The translations under genes were made by a program, and so were the position numbers. This document shows, one piece after another, positions 46,087-56,869 of a stretch of 64,000 bases of DNA (the first letter of the stretch is position 1; each line of letters opens with the position of its first letter). Under the pieces are notes generated by a model. It was not told the origin of the DNA. It searched no databases and worked only from the letters and a program-made list of their open reading frames with translations. This stretch comes from Cryptomeria japonica (taxonomy: Eukaryota; Streptophyta; Pinopsida; Cupressales; Cupressaceae): the NCBI RefSeq assembly GCF_030272615.1, contig NC_081414.1, positions 332,677,427-332,741,426 of the forward strand, in the 5' to 3' direction.

Positions 46087-47698
46087 TGTTGGTATATGTA
46101 CAAAGCATGACGACATGTTAATATTGTATGTTGTCATTGATGTCAATATGCTGAGTGAACTAGTATATTGAAGTTAAGAAAATGACAAAGAGAACTGGTA
46201 TGATGTTGTAAACTGACATATGTGAAAAAGGGAAGCGGTATGCTTGTCCAAGTGAACCGGTAATATGTTGAAAGAGAACCGGTAATATGCTAAAGAGTGA
46301 ACCAGTAACATGATGAAGAGTGAATAGGATTATTGAAGTTAAGCAACTGGCAAAGTGAACCAGTATAATGATGAGAACCGGTATATGTGCTAAAGGTGAA
46401 GTGGTTTAATATGGTATGACTACTGGTTGGTAGTCTCAACTTCAGGGTTTCTAGTTGAAGTGTTTCGAGCTTGTGTGTTTCAACCGATAGCATTGTGTGA
46501 TGAGTTAGCATTGTAATGGAGATCAGATCATGTTGCCACGTCAACCACATGCACGTGAAGGATCTTGCATGAAAGAGATTGATTGTATCTACCTCAGGAA
46601 TGTGCGAAGTCTCTACAAATGATAGAGAATGCATGATGGGTTATCACCTCCAAGAAGCAGTGAAGAACGAACGATGGAGAATGTCTTGAGATCTATTCAA
46701 GAATGTTGTATTCAAATGCAAAGTGTTCAATGGTTAGGATTGAACCGACTAAATTTCTCAACCTAAGTATTTAGGGTTTAGTGTTTATGCTACCAACCTA
46801 TCTGTTTCCTATAAGGTCGATGTGGTGTTTCATGCTGAGGTTGTTGGAAAATATTGTGTGTGTATCTATGTGCAGAGATACGTGATTCTTGCCAAACCAG
46901 TTGAGAGGATCGATACCTGCATAGTGTGTGTGTAGAAGGAAGGAACTAAAGTGGATTTGCATTGGCATTGAGTTCTATTACCAGATCATTGTGATACCTG
47001 TTGATCTCTAACCACTTCAATAGTTGGAAAATCCCTTGACATGATAGCTTTAACCAGCTTGCTGTAAATCCTTTTACAGGGTGACTCAAAGCCATTGAGT
47101 TCATAAAATCCTCTAACAAGGTAACCTCTAACAGGGTTTAACCCTTAACTAGGTATTCTACCCATCCCTTAACTGAGTGATCCCTAACAGGATCGGTTCC
47201 TAACAGAACCTGTTGTAACAGTCTTTAACTGGAATAGGCTCCTAACATAGCAGACTTTTAAAGAGTTCAAAAACAACTTGTGGGTATTCATCCCCACCAT
47301 GGTTTTTCCCAGTTGGGTTTCCACATGAAAAATATGTGTGTCATGTGTGATGCCTTTTTCATGTGATGCTTTGTTGTTTTCTATCAAGCGGTGAATAATA
47401 TTGATCTAGTAAGTTATTATATTTCTGTTGATAGATTACCTGTCTATGCACAAGGATAATTTGGAAATGAGGGTGTAGGGTGTATGGTAAGATAAGTGTT
47501 TTTGGTTTATATATTTCACAGTCTCATTGTGCTTAACTGGTAGTATTTTGGTTTATGACTGGTGTTAGTGATTGGCAGTTAAGTTCATTGTTTGCAATCA
47601 AACTAGTTCAAGAAAAGTTTTTATACCTGTACTGATTCACCCCCCCCCCCCCCCTCTTAGTATCATTTTGGTACTCACTGTTCATCATTGAGTTATCA
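46087..47698 (+). repeat. Cop-D 5' LTR
   Basis: TGTTGGTATATG to GAGTTATCA. It holds a short tandem repeat (46250-46400), the AACAGGGTGA-type array (47030-47240), GTGGGTATTCATCCCCACC, GTTTTTCCCAGTTGGGTTTCCAC, and a C run of about 16 bases near 47639-47654 followed by TCTTAGTATC. Confidence 0.95.
46250..46400 (+). repeat. Degenerate tandem repeat with ACCGGT core in Cop-D LTR
   Basis: Units of about 20-25 bases of the form GAACCGGTAATATG-x-TGAAAGA repeat several times, grading into ACCAGT and ACTGGT variants. The other LTR has the same array at 52255-52400, with CG-to-CA/TG differences at different units. Confidence 0.85.
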
Positions 47699-47700
47699 AT

Positions 47701-47712
47701 TGGTATCAGAGC
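47701..47712 (+). promoter_or_regulatory. Cop-D primer binding site
   Basis: TGGTATCAGAGC, perfect complement of the initiator tRNA-Met 3' end, two bases after the LTR. Confidence 0.95.
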
Positions 47713-47769
47713 GTCCTCTAGGTCCTCTGTGTTGTAAGCTTAACTACTTGAGCGAAAGATCCTATTGTA

Positions 47770-48860
47770 ATGATGAAGAGGGAAGGTCTGAAATTCAATA
47801 GAGATAAGTTTAAAATATGAAAGGACAAAATGAAGATATACATCAGAAGCATGGGTGCTCAACAGTGGAGCTATGTTGAGAATGTTTATGTTATCCCTAT
47901 CGATACTCTCACCGATGACCAAAAGAGAGAGATTCGGGAGAATGGGCAAGTCATGGAAGCCCTAATCAGTAGTTTATCTGACATTGAGTTTATTGATGTC
48001 CAGGATAAAGAAAATCCCAAAGAAGTATGGGATACTCTTGAGAATATCTATGGCGGTGATGAGCATGTAAAACAAGCTAAGGAAGAAGGCCTTAGAGGGA
48101 AGTTTGAAGACATGCGGATGGTTGAAGGTGAGACCATTCAACAATATGGAATAAGAATCTAAACTATTGTTGGAGATATCAAGAGTGCAGGTGGTAAAAT
48201 GGAAGATTCCACTGTTGTTAGCAAAGTTTTGAGATCCTTATTACCGGTCTATGCAATAAGGGTTGCTGCTATTTAGGAGTTAAGGTCAATAGATAAGACT
48301 AAGGTGTGCCTAGACTCCATCATTGCAAAGTTGACAAGCTATGAGCTAAATAGCTTTGATGGCAATGTTCAGAAGACTGAATCAACCTTTAGAGCATCTG
48401 CTGCACCATCTAGAAAAGGCAAAGAAGCTAGTACCAATGGTGAACCAAGATAGAGCAGAGAAATGGATGATGAGGAGATCCTGATGGAATTTGAAGCTCT
48501 TCTTGCCAAGAGACTTCCTAAGGGAACCAGAAAATACAAAGGTAAGCTTCCTTTGAAATGCTTCTCTTGTAACCAAATAGGACACATCACTATAAACTGT
48601 CCTAATGGTGATAGCAAGGACAAACCGGAAAGGTTCAAGAAATTCAAAGGAGGAAACCAAAGAAACTGTTTTGTAGCAGTTGATGAAGGTGTCACAGATG
48701 AGGAATCAAAAGATGAGGAAAATGAAGATATTGTGTTTGTTGCAGTCAAAGAGGATGTGTCAGACAAGAAGGCTCTTGTCTCCCACTTTGATAATTCCAA
48801 TGAGTGAATAATTGACAGTGGTTGTTCTCACCATATGATTGGTGACTAGAGCAAGTTTAT
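47770..48860 (+). pseudogene. Cop-D gag and protease site
   Basis: The ATG at 47770 opens MMKREGLKFNRDKFKI. The N-terminal gag region is open at 47830-48162. There is a TAG at 48274-48276 before ELRSIDKTKV. The knuckle CFSCNQIGHITINC (about 48559-48600) is complete. A TGA at 48805-48807 precedes IIDSGCSHHMIGD, which keeps the protease Asp-Ser-Gly. Confidence 0.93.
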
Positions 48861-50187
48861 ATCTCTGGAAGAGTATGATGGTGGTGTGGTTTGTTTTGGT
48901 AATGATGCACCATGTATGGTCAAAGGCAGAGGATGCATCTCTCTAAATGGAAAGAGCAGTGCTGACAATGTGTATTGGGTGGAAGGTCTCAGACACAATC
49001 TATTGAGTGTTGCCCAGTTGAATGACAGTGAACTCACTCTGGAATTCAAACATGGAGTGTGCAAAATCAAAGGAAAGAATGGTGAACTGATGGCCACCAA
49101 CATGCAAACCAAAGGTAACTTATTTCAGCTGAATGCAAATATAAGTACATGTCTTATGGCTAAGTTTGATGATAGTTGGATATGGCATAGGAGACTCTAC
49201 CATGTAAACTTTGATAACATAGTAAAGGCTAGTAAGATCAAGGCAGTTAGAGGACTGCCAATGCTAAGCAAACCGAAAAATCCTTTGTGCAGAGAATGTC
49301 AACTGGGGAAAATTTCTTCCTCAACCTTCAAAGGTAAATCTTTCACTCCTGACAACTTACTTGATCTTGTGCATACTGATTTGTGTGGTCCTATGAAAAC
49401 TAGGAGTGTGCAGGGAGATAGGTATTTTATGATTCTTATAGATGATTGCTCAAGAATGATGTGGGTCACATTCTTGAAGGACAAGTCTAAAGCCTTTGGA
49501 AAGTTCAAAGCTTTCAGAGCACTGGTAGAAAAGGAAAGTGGTAGAAGAATCAAATGCCTTAGAATTGATCAAGGAGGGGAATTCACTTCCGGTGAATTCA
49601 ACAAATATTGTGAAGAGAATGGCATCAAGAGGCAACTATCTGCCCACCAGACTCCATAGTAGAATGGCCTAGCAGAGAGAAACAACGAGACTATGGTTGA
49701 AGCAGCTAGAACTATGTTGATCCAAGTAAAGGTCATTCACACCTTTTGGAGAGAAGCAGTGAGGATTGCAGTCTACACAATGAACTGGGTACTCATCAAG
49801 AAAGGAAAGGATAAGACTCCTTATGAGTACTGGATTGGTAAGACACCAGTGGTAAGCTACTTCAGAGTGTTTGGTAGTAATTTTTATATCAAGAGGAGTG
49901 AACATCAGAGCAAGTTTGATGCTAAATGTGATGAGGGAATATTCCTAGGGTATTCCACTAAGAGCAAATCTCTTAAATGTTTCAACAATATGACTCAGAG
50001 AATTGTTGAAAGCATCAATGTTAGGGTTGATGAAAACTCTAAGAAATCAGAGGAAACTGGCAGAGAGCATGTAGGAGATGAACTGGTAGTAACCTTCTGG
50101 GAACCGATTGCAAATCAGCCCAGTACCAGCAATTGTGATCCTACACTAGTAGATGTGGATGAAGATGAGGATGATGAAGAAAAGTAA
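48861..50187 (+). pseudogene. Cop-D GAG-pre-integrase and integrase
   Basis: A clean frame at 48886-49659 has FGNDAPCMVKGRG, the zinc-binding HRRLYHVNFD and CRECQLGK pair, first Asp in LVHTDLCGPMKTRS and second in LRIDQGGEFTSGEF. It ends at two TAG codons (49657-49662). The frame resumes with NGLAERNNETMVEAA (catalytic Glu) and continues to 50187 with YEYWIGKTPVVSYFRVF and DEGIFLGYSTKSKSLKCFN. The C-terminal tail is acidic. Confidence 0.95.
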
Positions 50188-51849
50188 GAGGAAGCTGTTA
50201 AGAACATACCTAGGTATGTCAAACTCAATCATGATCCAAAGTAGATCATAGGAGACAAAGATGCATGAATTCTTACAAGAAGAAAGGTCAGAGAAAGTTC
50301 ATGTATGATCTTTGAATTTGAGCCTAAATCATTCAAAGAGGCACATAAAGATGAAGACTGGATCAAGGCAATGGAGGAAGAACTTGACCAGATAGAGAAG
50401 AATGGTACATGGTCTTTGGTACCTAGACTAGAGCATAAAAATGTCATTAGAACCAAATGGGTCTTCAGAAATAAGTTGAATGAGGATGGCACAATGGTAA
50501 GGAACAAAGCCAGACTAGTATGTAAAGGATATGCCCAAGAAGAAGGAGAAGACTATGGAGAAACCTTTGCTCTATTAGAAAGATTGGAAGGAGTTCATAT
50601 GCTCCTTGCATATGCAACTTTTAAAGGATTCAAGGTATACCCAATGGATGTAAAAATCTGCATTTTTGAATGGAATACTTTAAGAGGAGGTATTTATAGA
50701 GCAACCAGATGGGTTTGCCCTATCAAAAGATAGTGACATGGTGTGTAGGCTACATTAAGCCTTTTATGGACTGAAGCAGACACCTAGAGCATGGTCTGAA
50801 CACTTGCACTCCCATCTTGTGAAGATTGGATTTGAAAGAACAAGTGAAGATAGCAATATCTACTTGAATTTAGAAGGAGGTCAGATTCTGATCTGTGAAG
50901 TATTTATTGATGACATAATCTTTGGTGGAGATGACAAGATGAGTCATGACTTTGCAGATGAGATTAAAAAGGAGTTTGAGATGTCACTCATAGGGGAGAT
51001 TAAGTTCTTCATTGGACTGCAAATTCAGCAAATGAAAAATGGAATCTTTATTACTCAGTCCAATTATGTCAAAGAGGTGTTGAAGACCTTTGGCATGGAA
51101 GACAGTAAACCGATTGGTACACCAATGGTGACCAGTTGTAAACTATCAAAAGAGGGTGACTCAGCATTGGTAAATGAGAAGGAATACCAATCAATGATTG
51201 GTAAGTTGCATTATGTAGTGCATAGCAGACTGGACATTGCACATGTAGTGGGTATTACTGCTCGGTTTCAGAAAAGCCCAAGAGAATCTCACCTAGTAGT
51301 AGTCAAGTGGATTCTTAGATATTTGAAGGGAACTATTGACTATGGTATCCATACAATAATAATTTCAACCTGAAAGTGTTCACAGATGTTGATTGCGCTG
51401 GTAATGTAGATGACCGGAAGAGCACAACTGGTGGTGCATTCTTTCTTAGTGGTAGACTGGTCTCATGGATGAGTAAAAAGCAGAGTTGTATCTCTCAGTC
51501 TACAGTAGAAGTGGAGTATGTTGTAGCTTTTATGAACTACACCTAGACTATTTGGATGAAGCATGTATTGAATGGTTTCGAAGTTCCTGTATCTAAACCG
51601 GTAAGCATATTCTATGACAATACAAGTGCAATTAACATTTCCAAGAATCTAGTTTTACATGCTAGAACCAAGCACTTTGAGCTCAAGTATCCTTTCTTGA
51701 GGGAAAAGGTTCAGAACAAAGAGGTGGTATTGGAACATGTTTCCAGTAAGGAGGAGTTAGCAGACATATTCACCAAGCCTCTACCGAAGGCTACTTTTAC
51801 CTATCTACGAGATGAGTTAGAGGTGCTACCCCTTCAAGAGGTAATCTAA
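50188..51849 (+). pseudogene. Cop-D reverse transcriptase and RNase H
   Basis: RT starts in 50305-50733 with [33 protein letters not shown] and [17 protein letters not shown] shift near 50660 spoils the LNG block. 50804-51373 restores the palm with FIDDIIFGGDDKM and GLQIQQMKNGIFI. RNase H lies at about 51370-51849: FTDVDCAGN (Asp), STVEVEYV (Glu), YDNTSAINISKN and the LPKATFTYLR end. TAG at 51544-51546 matches the position of a TAG in Cop-C. Confidence 0.94.
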
Positions 51850-51968
51850 AGGTTTGTGCTCCACATCAGTCAGATCTTACATTGCTATATCTTTTCAGGA
51901 TTGATGTGTTGAAGGATGCTACTCCTTAGGGGGAGCAACATAGTGGAACAGGGAAGCTTGTGCCTCCA

Positions 51969-52090
51969 CTTTGACATTGTTGTCAAAGGGGGATAAGATG
52001 TGAAGTGGAAAAAATATCTGTAGCATTAAGGAGAAGATGTGATGTAGAAAGAGAGATATGTATATTGCCATCAATGCCAAAGGGGGAGAT
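51969..52090 (+). promoter_or_regulatory. Cop-D polypurine tracts
   Basis: Upstream: a perfect inverted repeat at 51969-51988 (CTTTGACA, TTGT, TGTCAAAG) running into AAAGGGGGAT (51985-51994). Terminal: GCCAAAGGGGGAGAT ending at 52090, touching the 3' LTR. Confidence 0.9.
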
Positions 52091-53699
52091 TGTTGGCATA
52101 TGTACAGAGCATGATGACATGTTAATACTGTATGTTGTCATTAATGTCAATATGCTGAGTGAACTAGTATATTGAAGTTAAGCAACTGACAAAGAGAACT
52201 GCTATGATGTTGTGAACTGGCATGTGTGAAAAAGTGAAGCGGTATGCTTGTCCAAGTGAACCAATAATATGCTGAAAGAGAACCGGTAATATGCTGAAGA
52301 GTGAACCGGTAACATGATGAAGAGTGAACAGGATTATTGAAGTTAAGCAACTGGAAAAGTGAACCAGTATAATGATGAGAACTGGTATATGTGGTAAAGG
52401 TGAAGCAGTTTAATATGGTATGACTACCGGTTGGTTGTCTTAGCTTCAGGGTTTCTGGTTGAAGTGTTTCAAGCCTGTGTGTTTCAACTGATGGAATTAT
52501 GTGATGAGTTAGCATTGTAATGGAGATCAGATCGTATTGCCACACCAGCCTCATGCACGTGAAGGATCTTGCATGAAGGAGATTGATCCTATCTACCTCA
52601 GGAATGTGCGAAGTCTCTGCAAACGGTGGAGAACATGTGATGGGTTATCACCTCCAAGAAGCGGTGAAGAACAAGCAATGGAGAATGTCTTGAGATCTGT
52701 TCAAGATCGTTGTATTCAAATGCAAAGTGTTCAATGGTCAGGACTGAACTGACTAAATTTCTCAACCTAAGTGTTTAGGGTTTAGGGTTTATGCTACCAA
52801 CCTATCTGTTTCCTATAAGGTCAATGTGGTGTTTCATGCTGAGGTTGTTGGCAAATGTTGTGTGTGTATCTATGTGCAGAGATACATGATTCTTGCTAAA
52901 CTAGTTGAGAGGATTGATACCAGCATAGTGTGTGTGTGGAAGGAAGGAACTAAAGTGGATCTGCATTGGCATTGAGTGCTATTACTAGATCATTGTGATA
53001 CCTATTGATCTCTAACCACTTCAATAGTTGGAAAATCCCTTAACAGGGTAGCTTTAACCAGCTTTCTATAAATCCTTTAATAGGGTGACTCAAAGCCATT
53101 GAGTTCATAAAATCCTCTAACAAGGTAACCTCTAATAGGTTTTAACCCATAACCGGGTATTCTAGCCATCCCTTAACCAGGTGATCCCTAACAGGACCGG
53201 TTCCTAGCAGAATCTGTTGTAACAGTCTTTAACTGAACTTGGTTCCTAATAGAGCGGACTTCTAAAGAGTTCAAAACAGCTTGTGGGTATTCATCCCCAT
53301 CGTGGTTTTTCCCAGTTGTGTTTCCACATAAAAAATATGTGTGTCATGTGTGATGCCTTTTTCATGTGATGCTTTGTTGTTTTCTCTCAAGTGGTGAATC
53401 ATGTTGATCTAGCAAGTTATTATATTTCTATTGATAGATTATCTGTCTATGCACAAGGATAATGTGGAAATGAGGGTGTAGGTTGTATGGTAAGATAAGT
53501 GTTTCCGGTTTATATCTTTCACAGTCTCATTGTGCTTAACTAGTAGTATTTTGGTTTATGACCGGTGTTAGTGATTGGCAGTCAAGTTCACTATTTGCAA
53601 TCAAATCGGTTCAGGAAAAGTTTCTATACCTGTACTGATTCACCCCCCCCCCCCCTCTCAGTATCGGTTTGGTACTCACTGTTCATCATTGAGTTATCA
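52091..53699 (+). repeat. Cop-D 3' LTR
   Basis: It repeats 46087-47698 with mostly transition differences. A C run of about 14 bases is at 53642-53655. It ends at 53699, followed by AGCAT. Confidence 0.95.
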
Positions 53700-54000
53700 A
53701 GCATCAAGTTGCAGATTGTTTATATAGAATATTGAAGTATGATACTTCATGTTTTACTTTCACTTTGGCATTGTTGTCAAAGGGGGAGAAGAACTATATG
53801 ATTATGGGGAGAACAATTGTATGATTGATAGAGAAAATATCTATAGCTAGTTACCAGCTGAAGACATGGAGACTCAAATGAAGGAGAGTACATGGTAAAA
53901 TGTAAACCAGGATTCCTATACCTGTGTATGTGCATTACTCTCAATCATCACAATAAAAGGTATTGATACTTGTATTGCCATCAATGCCAAAGGGGGAGAT
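53700..54000 (+). promoter_or_regulatory. Cop-C 3' noncoding part with polypurine tracts
   Basis: It resumes Cop-C after Cop-D. An inverted repeat at 53763-53782 (CTTTGGCA, TTGT, TGTCAAAG) leads into AAAGGGGGAGAA. The terminal tract CCAAAGGGGGAGAT ends at 54000. Confidence 0.9.
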
Positions 54001-55392
54001 TGTTAGCATTTGCATGAAGATTGCATTGATGAACTATTGTGTTGTCATTGATGCCAATTATAATGGGTAATGATGTTGTTATGATGTTGTTTTTCAACCA
54101 GTAGGTGAGATAGTGAAGGAATTCGGTATTACTTGAGAAGCAGTGTGATCAACCGGTAACCCTACTTATTGATGTGCTAAACCCTAACTAATGGAGCTTG
54201 GTGAGTCAGTTTTATTGGTTTATGATCAAATAATGAATGGTAATGATTATGCCACATATGCATGTTGTATGTGAAGAGTTTTAAATAGTTTTTAGCACAA
54301 AGAGATAATGGTTTTATCTTGGGAATGAGAGAGTACATTGTATGAAGTAGAAACTGCGTAATGAGTTACAGGAATCGATGAAGTGGTGATCTAGGAGCGA
54401 TCGAGATTGCCTTGAATAATGTGCAATGATTGCTATGTAATCCAATGGTCATACTTAAACCGATTTGTTTGTAATCTCTATGAGATCTTAGGTTTGTGAT
54501 GTGCTACCAACCTATTGTTTTTCTTATAAGGTCGATGAGTTGTTTTGTTGTAGTGTTGGCAATTTTGGTTAAGTGTAAGTGTAATTGGTTGTCAAACCAA
54601 AAGGTGTATCTACTATATGTGTGAAGGAAGATAGAATCATGAAAAGGATCTGATCAATCAAAGTAGTGCTATTCACTAGATCTGCAAACCCCTATTATTC
54701 TCTAACAATTACAATAGTCAAATCCCTTAACTAGGTAAGCTCTAATAGGCTTAGTGCTATCTAAATCCTCTAACCAAGTGATCCATTAGCTTGGATTTTA
54801 AATCCTCTATAGAGGTTAGTCCTAACAGGGTATTGCTTCTAATAGGGCATTATAGTCAATCCCTTAATCGGGTGGTCCCTAACAGGACTTTTGTAAAATC
54901 TTTAATAGGCTTGGCTCCTAATAGGGCGAGCTTCAGAAGATTTTAGAATACTTGTGGGTATTCATCCCCACTGTGGTTTTTCCCATTTGGGTTTCCACGT
55001 CAAAATCATTGTGTCAAGTGGTGAATGGTTTTTGTGGTGATCTTTTCTATGGTTAATTTGCTTAACTGTTAAATCCACTTAGATATGATAAGATGACCAA
55101 CAGTAATCTGAAATGTGCTTTTACTATTGTTAGTAAAGTATTTGAATGTTTTTGTTAAAAGGTTTTGAGAGTTTCAGAGCTGTTATACTATTATTTTGTT
55201 ACAACAGTCAGTCGGTATACTTGACAGTGATATTGCAATTTGCAGTTCAGTGTTTGAACTAGTTAGTTTTGAGATTGACTTGTGAGATTGTTATTGAGGT
55301 TGGTGAAATCTTAGTTAGTTTTCCATCTACTGATTCACCCCCCCCCCCCTCTCAGTAGTTGTCTGGATCCTTATTGATTCATCATACCATCA
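54001..55392 (+). repeat. Cop-C 3' LTR
   Basis: 1,392 bp matching 40447-41823. It has a longer C run (55338-55350) and is followed by TTCTC. Confidence 0.94.
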
Positions 55393-56142
55393 TTCTCTAC
55401 ATACGAGTGGACTATATTGACATCTACATCTTTTACATACAACATAATTCTTCATAGGAATATTCAGATTGGTAAGAGTCTCATTCCCACTAATGGGAAT
55501 CTGTTTTACTAGAAGTTTGTAATCTTAAGATTTTCTCATAAAGGTTATTAGTAGTCTCTTCTCACTTTTTAGCCCATTCCTCAGCTTCTTCCTGTTGTCT
55601 GTGAGTGGCTTCTTGTTGTTGTTTGTGGATAACTTCCTCTTGTTGCTTATGAGTGGTTTCTTCTTCTTTTTGAATGGCCAGTTCTTCTTGTTGTTTCTCA
55701 TATTCTTCCTCTTTCTGATTGTGAGATTGTCCTTGTTGTTGTGGATCTATAATATTTTGCACATAACCTAATCTTAATTTATCCTTAGGAAGTTGTGAAG
55801 GAGGTTGTATTGGTTCTGAGACACCTTATTTTCTTTTGCCCACATGACCACTGCCACCATATCCCACTTTCTCATGATATCATATCCTTTTCCATATTTC
55901 TCTACTGGGATACTGACATTATTGACTTCTGGTTGGGATTCTAGCTCATCTTTGTATAACCATTTCAAAACATCCTTGTCATCAGTCTCCTCAGCTAAGG
56001 TACCATCTTTGACAAATGATCCATCAAGAATTTTAATTGGTTCTGAGACATGTTTTTGTTTGGCATTTGATGGGTTGTCATATGATCTTAGAGAGATTGG
56101 TAGGTCGGGTAGTGAATATTCCCCTAGACCTTTGTCTTTCAA
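55393..56142 (-). pseudogene. Gyp-G linker with decayed G-patch and Gln-rich repeats
   Basis: The frame 55774-56142 ends in KYGKGYDIMRK. After one shift the next frame reads GGSGHVGKRK, stop, GVSEPIQ. Together these follow the G-patch pattern (aromatic, Leu/Ile, Met, spaced Gly, then I/V-x-x-P-I). Downstream, 55562-55762 is Gln/Glu-rich with repeated HKQQEE-type units. About 55393-55560 has no clear frame. The G-patch call rests on pattern only. Confidence 0.72.
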
Positions 56143-56858
56143 TTACATATTTTTCTCAAATCTTGATAATTTTGAAGCAAATGACTTTTCCTTAGGTGGT
56201 GTATTTGAAGAGGATACTTCTCTATTATGTGGAATAATGATCTCTTGAACTGGCTTCAAGTTATTGCAATATTGAAATGGATTTGAATCTATTGGAATGG
56301 TGATCTCTTGTTCATTATGAGGAAACTTGAGGCACTGATGATGAGTTGAAGGGATAGCTTGCATGTCATGGATCCATGGTTTTCCTAGAAGTATGTTATA
56401 AGGCAAATTAATGTCCAACACTTGACATATTGTATCCTTTTGCGCAGGTCCAACCCTAATTGGAAACACTACAACACCTTTGGAGGAATATTCTTCTTCA
56501 TCATAGGCTTTGATTGTTATCTTTTTTTAGGATCAACTGCATCTTCAGAATATCCTAATGCACGTACAAGACTTAATGAACAAATATTTAGGCTAGCTCC
56601 TCCATCTATTAAGACATGTTTTATGCAAGTTTTATGGATTGAGACTTTGATATGCAAAGGACAATTATGTGGATGTTGTAAAGACATGTCATCATCTTGT
56701 ATGAAGGATAAGAAATAAGGTTCTATAAGATGTCCCACCATGGTTTGAAATTGATCCATGCCCAAATATTTTGGGACCATGGTATCTACTAGAGCCTTTT
56801 CTAGGATCTCTTTATGCATGGGTGATGTTTTTAGAAGTTCTAATATTGAGATTTGCAC
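56143..56858 (-). pseudogene. Gyp-G aspartic protease
   Basis: 56517-56858 carries HVLIDGGASLNICSLSLVRA, the retropepsin-like active site (Asp-Gly-Gly in place of the usual Asp-Ser/Thr-Gly; plant gypsy proteases often have this form). A shift near 56470-56516 leads to 56143-56469 with LPYNILLGKPWIHDMQAIPS, the usual C-terminal block of plant Ty3/gypsy protease. Confidence 0.9.
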
Positions 56859-56869
56859 AAGGTCTTTTG

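Larger units (their letters stand above)
46087..53699 (+). mobile_element. Cop-D: youngest-looking full copia element
   Basis: Perfect AGCAT duplications (46082-46086, 53700-53704) in the 3' noncoding part of Cop-C. LTRs are 46087-47698 (1,612 bp) and 52091-53699 (1,609 bp), a perfect primer site and a perfect polypurine tract. The gag-pol frame 47770-51849 has fewer breaks than in the other elements but still contains stops and one shifted part. Confidence 0.96.
40447..55392 (+). mobile_element. Cop-C: Ty1/copia element hosting Cop-D
   Basis: Perfect TTCTC duplications (40442-40446, 55393-55397). LTRs are 40447-41823 and 54001-55392. A single gag-pol frame covers 41894-45997, with stops and one shifted stretch. 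Cop-D splits the 3' noncoding part at 46087. Without Cop-D the element is about 7.3 kb. Confidence 0.95.

Noticed and set aside
40449-55392. Cop-C and Cop-D as a tandem duplication
   Set aside because: Each has its own LTR pair and its own perfect target duplication (TTCTC and AGCAT), so Cop-D is a nested insertion.
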